Positions 60,260-64,000 of a stretch of DNA of 64,000 nt are shown piece by piece (within the stretch, counting starts at the first letter, position 1; every line of letters starts with the position of its first letter). Origin of the DNA: Saprospiraceae bacterium (lineage in GTDB: Bacteria > Bacteroidota > Bacteroidia > Chitinophagales > Saprospiraceae). The stretch spans positions 131,108 through 195,107 of the forward strand of contig JADKKF010000009.1 of assembly GCA_016720635.1 (NCBI GenBank), written 5' to 3'. Both the position numbers and the translations under genes were made by a program. A model generated the notes under the pieces. It saw nothing but the letters and a program-made list of their open reading frames with translations. It was not told the DNA's origin and made no database searches.

Positions 60260-62599
60260 ATGAAAAAGCTCATTCTGATCCTGTTGGTCTTAACTAGTAG
60301 TTCCTTTGCTTTTGGTCAGCGGCTTCCTAAGGAATTTTATATTTCCAGCGATGGAAAAAAACTCCAAGTGGGTGGTCAGATTCACAATGGATTTTACAAG
60401 GAAGATGTCATACATCAGATCAGAATCACTTTTACGCAAGCCAACTGGTGGACTTTATTGACCAATAATTATGCTGCAAAAATCGACCTATCTGCTTCAG
60501 TTTCTGTAGATGGCGTAAAATATGACAGCGTAGGCGTTCGCTTCAAAGGACAAACATCCTACATGGGAGTATCAGGCACCAATTCCAAAAAATCTTTCAA
60601 CATTTCCTTTGATGCTTTCAAAGATCAAAAACTCTCGGGATATGCCACCCTGAATCTTAACAATTCATTTCAGGATGCCTCCTTCATGAGGGAAATGCTC
60701 TATTATAATACCATCCGAAGACATACCGTAGCTGCAAAATGCAACTATGTCCATTTATTTGTCAATGATATCGATTTCGGAGTTTATCAAAATGTCCAAC
60801 AAAACAACAAAGACCTGCTCGAAGAGTGGTACATCACCAATGATGGGAACAATGTCCGAGCAGATGTCCCTCCTGGAAGTGGTGGGATTGGCCCAGGTGG
60901 AGGATGGGGTGATGGCACTGCAGCTTTCAATTACCTTGCCGATACCAATTCTTACAAAAAATATTATACCCTCAAGAGCTCTGATATTAAATCCGTTTGG
61001 CCAGATTTTCATAATGTAACTCAGATTTTAAATCAATCTCCTATTGCCAATTTGAAACAAAACATCGAACCATACCTTGACATCGACAGAACCCTGTGGC
61101 ACCTAGCTACGGAAGTTCTCTTTGCAGACGACGACAGTTATATTTATAAAGGTAAGATGGATTATTATTATTACCAAGATGCAGAAACATGGAGATTCCA
61201 AACCTACGATTATGACGCCAATAGCATTTTGTCCAGCAACTCTGCCGCAGCATGGAGTCCTTTTTACAATGAGACCAAAGTCAATTATCCTCTCCTTAAC
61301 AAATTGCTTCAAGTACCCGAGATAAGACAGCGCTACGTACACCATCTTAAAACCCTTCTTTCGGAATACATCGAGAGTGGCCATCTGTCATCTAGGATAG
61401 ATTATTTTAAGGGCATGGTGGACTCACTCGTATTGGCTGACCCCAAAAAATTGGCAACCTATGCACAATTTACAACTGCCATTCCTCAACTAAAAAATTT
61501 GGTAACCATAAGAGCCAATACAATCAAAACCAATCCAGCCTTTCAACAGATACACCCCTCCATTTTCAATACTCAATTTGCTACCAATGGTCAAGTTGGC
61601 ACTGCGCCCAACAAATCTCAATCGGCCTTGATTTCTACCAACGTCTCCCACGTAGATGGCATCCGAGCAGTGAACTTATATTATGGTTCAGGCATTTCAG
61701 GACTTTTTACGAAGGTCGCGATGTATGACGACGGTCTAAATGGAGATGCAGCAGCCAATGATGGTATATTCAGTGCCTCCATTCCTCCTTTTGCGCCTAA
61801 TTCTTATGTTCGATATTATATCGAGTCCTTTGCCGCCAATACTTCCAATGCTGCTTCCTACGACCCACCAGGTGCGGAACACGACGTGTATTTTTACAAG
61901 GTTCAAGCCGATCCTTTGGCTCCAGGTGTTGTCACCATCAACGAGATAATGGCCTCCAATGGCACTACCTTTGCCGACAATGAAGGTCAGTTCGATGATT
62001 GGATTGAGTTTTACAATAATTCTAGCGATACCATCGACCTAAGCGGATACAAATTGTCTGATAACAATACCAATTTGGCCAAATGGACATTTCCAGCTGG
62101 TGCAAAAATGCCACCCAATGGCTTTTATATCGTTTGGGCTGACGAAGATTCAGCGCAAGGCGACAACCATTGCAATTTTAAGCTAAGTACCTCCGGCGAA
62201 TCTGTTATTCTCAGCAGTCCCACAGGTACCATCATCGACCAAGTCGATTTTTCTCAGCAGACTTTAGATCAGTCGTATAGCCGCATCCCCAATGGTACAG
62301 GCGCATTTAAAATCAAAACACCTACACCAGGATTCAACAATGAATCGACAAGCGCCAATCCTAGCCTAGTCACACCCTTGAGTTTCGAGGTCTATCCAAA
62401 CCCGTCCAATCAGTGGGTTACCATCGTATTCACAGGCAACCAAAACCAATATCCAGTCCAAATTTTCAACACCATGGGCGAATTGATTTACAAGGACACC
62501 CTGCCTCAGACCACCAATCTAAATGCAGCAGAATGGCCCAATGGTATATACTTTATCAAGTGCCAACACATGATCAAAAAATGGATCGTGCAGCACTAA
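60260..62599 (+). CDS. CotH kinase family protein with lamin-tail and T9SS domains
   Basis: 779 residues with a signal peptide (to about residue 20). The CotH domain (about 55-390) has GVRFKGQTSYMGVSGTNSKK, KSFNISFDAF, LNNSFQDASFMREMLYYN, and the active-site-like ATEVLFADDDSYIYKGKMDY and FQTYDYDAN; CotH proteins phosphorylate protein Ser in spore coats. A second domain (about 445-545) resembles a carbohydrate-binding beta-sandwich (VNLYYGSGISGLFTKVAMYD). A lamin-tail domain (about 560-680: TINEIMASNGTTFADNEGQF, DLSGYKLSDN) and a T9SS type A sorting domain follow. Last gene of the heme-lipoprotein/DUF5777 operon, so it may act on proteins of that assembly. Confidence 0.82.
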   Translation: MKKLILILLVLTSSSFAFGQRLPKEFYISSDGKKLQVGGQIHNGFYKEDVIHQIRITFTQANWWTLLTNNYAAKIDLSASVSVDGVKYDSVGVRFKGQTSYMGVSGTNSKKSFNISFDAFKDQKLSGYATLNLNNSFQDASFMREMLYYNTIRRHTVAAKCNYVHLFVNDIDFGVYQNVQQNNKDLLEEWYITNDGNNVRADVPPGSGGIGPGGGWGDGTAAFNYLADTNSYKKYYTLKSSDIKSVWPDFHNVTQILNQSPIANLKQNIEPYLDIDRTLWHLATEVLFADDDSYIYKGKMDYYYYQDAETWRFQTYDYDANSILSSNSAAAWSPFYNETKVNYPLLNKLLQVPEIRQRYVHHLKTLLSEYIESGHLSSRIDYFKGMVDSLVLADPKKLATYAQFTTAIPQLKNLVTIRANTIKTNPAFQQIHPSIFNTQFATNGQVGTAPNKSQSALISTNVSHVDGIRAVNLYYGSGISGLFTKVAMYDDGLNGDAAANDGIFSASIPPFAPNSYVRYYIESFAANTSNAASYDPPGAEHDVYFYKVQADPLAPGVVTINEIMASNGTTFADNEGQFDDWIEFYNNSSDTIDLSGYKLSDNNTNLAKWTFPAGAKMPPNGFYIVWADEDSAQGDNHCNFKLSTSGESVILSSPTGTIIDQVDFSQQTLDQSYSRIPNGTGAFKIKTPTPGFNNESTSANPSLVTPLSFEVYPNPSNQWVTIVFTGNQNQYPVQIFNTMGELIYKDTLPQTTNLNAAEWPNGIYFIKCQHMIKKWIVQH

Positions 62600-62647
62600 T
62601 TCCCTAGAAATCTCCTAAAAGCAACCCTAATTTCTTAAAATATAATG

Positions 62648-62735
62648 GCGTCACCGTCGCATAAAGCGACGGTCAGGCTCTCCATGGCTTCGGTCCTTCG
62701 GACTCATCAGAGATGACCATTCCGATCCTTGACGC
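62648..62735 (-). repeat. Cloverleaf-like structured element, copy E (inverted orientation)
   Basis: Outer stem GCGTCA (62648-62653)/TGACGC (62730-62735). In minus orientation: hairpin I TCATC-TCT-GATGA (62716-62704), hairpin II GTCC-GAA-GGAC (62703-62693), and hairpin III ACCGTCGC/GCGACGGT (62653-62673, loop ATAAA). The core is shorter (CGAAGCCATGGAGAGCCTG). It lies 70 bases upstream of a truncated nuclease gene. Confidence 0.7.
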
Positions 62736-62805
62736 GCTTGGGTTGATGCTTATATTTATGAAGACTTTTATCATTCTGTCGTGCTAAACACCCTCTAACA
62801 GAAAA

Positions 62806-63681
62806 TTGATTATTGAAGATGAGCAAAATGGTAATGATAAAGCTGAATATGGAAAAGCAATTTTGAAAAACTTGGCAACGCAACTTACTCTTGAGTTTGG
62901 CAAAGGATTTGACGATAGCAACTTGCGTAATATGCGGGCATTCTATAAAGCGTTTCCAATACGTGACACAATGTGTCACGAATTGACTTGGTCACATTAT
63001 CGCCAACTTTCGAGGCTCGATTCTGAACGAAAAAAGGAGTATTACATGCAAGAAGCAATTAGTGCAAACTGGAATAGCCGTGAATTGCAGCGTAAAATAA
63101 ATAGCCTTGCCTTTGAAAGAGTTGTACACAATTTACCAAATAACTCAAAACCTTCCATTCAGAATTTAATCAAAGATCCCTTTATCTTCGAGCTTTTAGG
63201 ATTGCCTACAGAAACCAATAATACTGAGTTTGCAATCGAAACAGCCATTATCATCCGCTTACAACAATTTTTATTAGAGTTGGGCAAAGGATTTGCCTTT
63301 GTTGCCCGTCAGCAACATATTGCTACCGATACATCAGACTTTTATATCGACCTTGTGTTTTATAACTACCTCCTCAAATGCTTTGTAATTATAGACCTCA
63401 AAACTGGAAACCTTACTCACCAAGACGTAGGGCAAATAGACATGTATGTTCGTATGTACGACGACCTTAAACGCAGCCCAGGCGATAATCCCAGTATAGG
63501 TATTTTATTATGTAGAGAAAAAGATGAAACCATTGTGAAATACTCCGTAATTAATGATAAAAATAAACTTTTTCCCAGCAAATATTTATTGTATTTGCCC
63601 AAAGAAGAAGAACTAAAACATCTGATAGAACAGGACAGATTAAATTTTGAATTAGACACCAATCAAGAAAAATACGGATGA
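62806..63681 (+). CDS. DUF1016/YhcG-type PD-(D/E)xK nuclease, N-terminally truncated
   Basis: 291 residues from a TTG. The family normally carries about 45 more N-terminal residues before LIIEDEQNGNDKAEYGKAIL; here the frame is closed by TAA at 62785-62787, so the first helix of the N-terminal DUF1016 domain is missing. The rest is intact: LTLEFGKGFDDSNLRNMRAF, LTWSHYRQLSRL, and the nuclease-like C-terminal domain with YIDLVFYNYLLKCFVIIDLK (Asp, then DLK) and GILLCREKDETIVKYS. Homologues occur near restriction-modification and other defence genes and in accessory regions. Probably a remnant or an inactive product. Confidence 0.75.
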   Translation: MIIEDEQNGNDKAEYGKAILKNLATQLTLEFGKGFDDSNLRNMRAFYKAFPIRDTMCHELTWSHYRQLSRLDSERKKEYYMQEAISANWNSRELQRKINSLAFERVVHNLPNNSKPSIQNLIKDPFIFELLGLPTETNNTEFAIETAIIIRLQQFLLELGKGFAFVARQQHIATDTSDFYIDLVFYNYLLKCFVIIDLKTGNLTHQDVGQIDMYVRMYDDLKRSPGDNPSIGILLCREKDETIVKYSVINDKNKLFPSKYLLYLPKEEELKHLIEQDRLNFELDTNQEKYG

Positions 63682-63790
63682 ACGATAAAAACCACATCAT
63701 AGACCTCATCAAAGAAATACAAAACTGCCCAAAGAATACATCTACAAACTCTTCCCCGACGAAGAAGACGTTTTCCTATTTCTGGAATGA
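63678..63790 (+). pseudogene. Small ORF overlapping the DUF1016 stop, frameshifted
   Basis: ATG 63678 overlaps the stop TGA (ATGA). MNDKNHIIDLIKEIQ is followed, after inserting one base at the AAAA run near 63721-63724, by KLPKEYIYKLFPDEEDVFLF and LE, ending at TGA 63788-63790. As read, the frame continues instead as a Thr/Ser-rich tail. A short protein of about 37 residues of unknown function, or the start of a longer damaged gene. Confidence 0.4.
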
Positions 63791-63846
63791 CAAGAATATA
63801 TTCCCCTCGCAAATCCTTTCCACTTCATTGATCCATAACCTTTCTT

Positions 63847-64000
63847 CTAACTAATCTTATGCAACAATTTCAATTGTCCGCCGTAGGTTTTGGCGATATT
63901 CTCATCCGTAAATGTAGTCTCTATGGGTCCACACCCAATCAGGCGTTGGTTGATTAAAATTACTTGATCGCAAACTGGACACCGTACTGAGGTCGTGATG
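63847..64000 (-). pseudogene. C-terminus of a metal ABC transporter ATP-binding protein, partial and frameshifted
   Basis: Leftward gene continuing past the window edge. The first visible codons (from 64000) read HHDLSTV, the H-loop of ABC ATPases. From about 63978 the sequence makes sense only in another frame: CDQVILINQRLIGCGPIETT then FTDENIAKTYGGQLKLLHKI, ending at TAG 63847-63849. This C-terminus is typical of zinc/manganese (ZnuC/MntB-like) ATPases. One extra base around 63977-63980 would explain the shift. Real mutation or assembly error cannot be told apart here. Confidence 0.65.

Noticed and set aside
62693..62716. On the minus strand of element E, CTGATGAGTCCGAAGGAC then CGAA resembles a hammerhead ribozyme core
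   Set aside because: GATGA pairs with the preceding TCATC as hairpin I, an extra C follows stem II, no stem III/cleavage triplet is present, and the other copies of the element lack the CTGATGA motif.
1..64000. CRISPR arrays, tRNA or rRNA genes, insertion-sequence transposases
   Set aside because: None were found on reading both strands; no regularly spaced short repeats, cloverleaf with a T-loop GTTCGANTC, or transposase motifs were seen.

Overview
The window looks like a chromosomal segment of a marine, freshwater or activated-sludge Bacteroidota, most likely of the Saprospiria/Chitinophagia type (inference). The signs are low GC, several proteins ending in type IX secretion (T9SS) sorting domains (PNPS...NGIYYLKI), lipoproteins, LytTR/propeller two-component genes, and many upstream regions carrying the Bacteroidota -7 promoter box TAnnTTTG. 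No rRNA, tRNA, CRISPR array, transposase or phage gene was found.

Layout. 0-3.2 kb: end of a T9SS surface protein, then a repeat-rich stretch around one small secreted adhesin-like gene. 3.3-8.2 kb: a secreted nuclease/phosphatase-fold enzyme, a cytochrome c/copper monooxygenase-like T9SS protein, and the kynurenine-pathway pair ACMSD and kynureninase. 8.4-13.7 kb: a protein with homing-endonuclease-associated repeats, an ECF sigma/anti-sigma/Spy-like operon, L31 type B, a GlmU-like nucleotidyltransferase, and a Fic protein behind an array of CGTATC repeats. 13.7-15 kb: a possible sigma-54-driven small RNA and fabG. 15-22 kb: two near-identical vanadium haloperoxidase/PAP2 lipoproteins around a MORN-type lipoprotein, an M28 peptidase, CvpA, and two small exported proteins. 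22-29 kb: PNGase F-like protein with an MFS transporter, S41 protease, gyrB. 29-40 kb: ECF sigma factor, then a four-gene leftward surface operon (outer-membrane barrel, two very large exported proteins, Fn3 protein). 40-50 kb: LytTR regulator with propeller histidine kinase, a parallel beta-helix T9SS protein, a small T9SS protein and a 910-residue tandem-repeat protein. 50-57 kb: housekeeping operons pssA-rsmI-rsmI paralogue (+), rsfS-ftsH-lolA-like-truA (-), and birA. 57-62.6 kb: an operon of two multi-heme-like lipoproteins, a DUF5777 barrel and a CotH/lamin-tail T9SS protein. 62.6-64 kb: decayed-looking end with a truncated DUF1016 nuclease, a frameshifted small ORF and a frameshifted ABC ATPase.

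The most unusual signal is a family of intergenic elements (five clear copies and one divergent) that fold into the same cloverleaf-like architecture: an outer closing stem, three hairpins, and a conserved single-stranded core. The stem sequences differ between copies while pairing is kept, which is evidence for selection on structure rather than sequence. A second family of about 130 bp (R1) flanks the small adhesin gene near 2 kb. Further points of interest are the sigma-54-like promoter with a terminator 60 bases downstream, the operator-like iterons at the fic promoter, unusual CX4CH heme motifs, and at least five frameshifts, most at homopolymers, which may be assembly errors or real decay.
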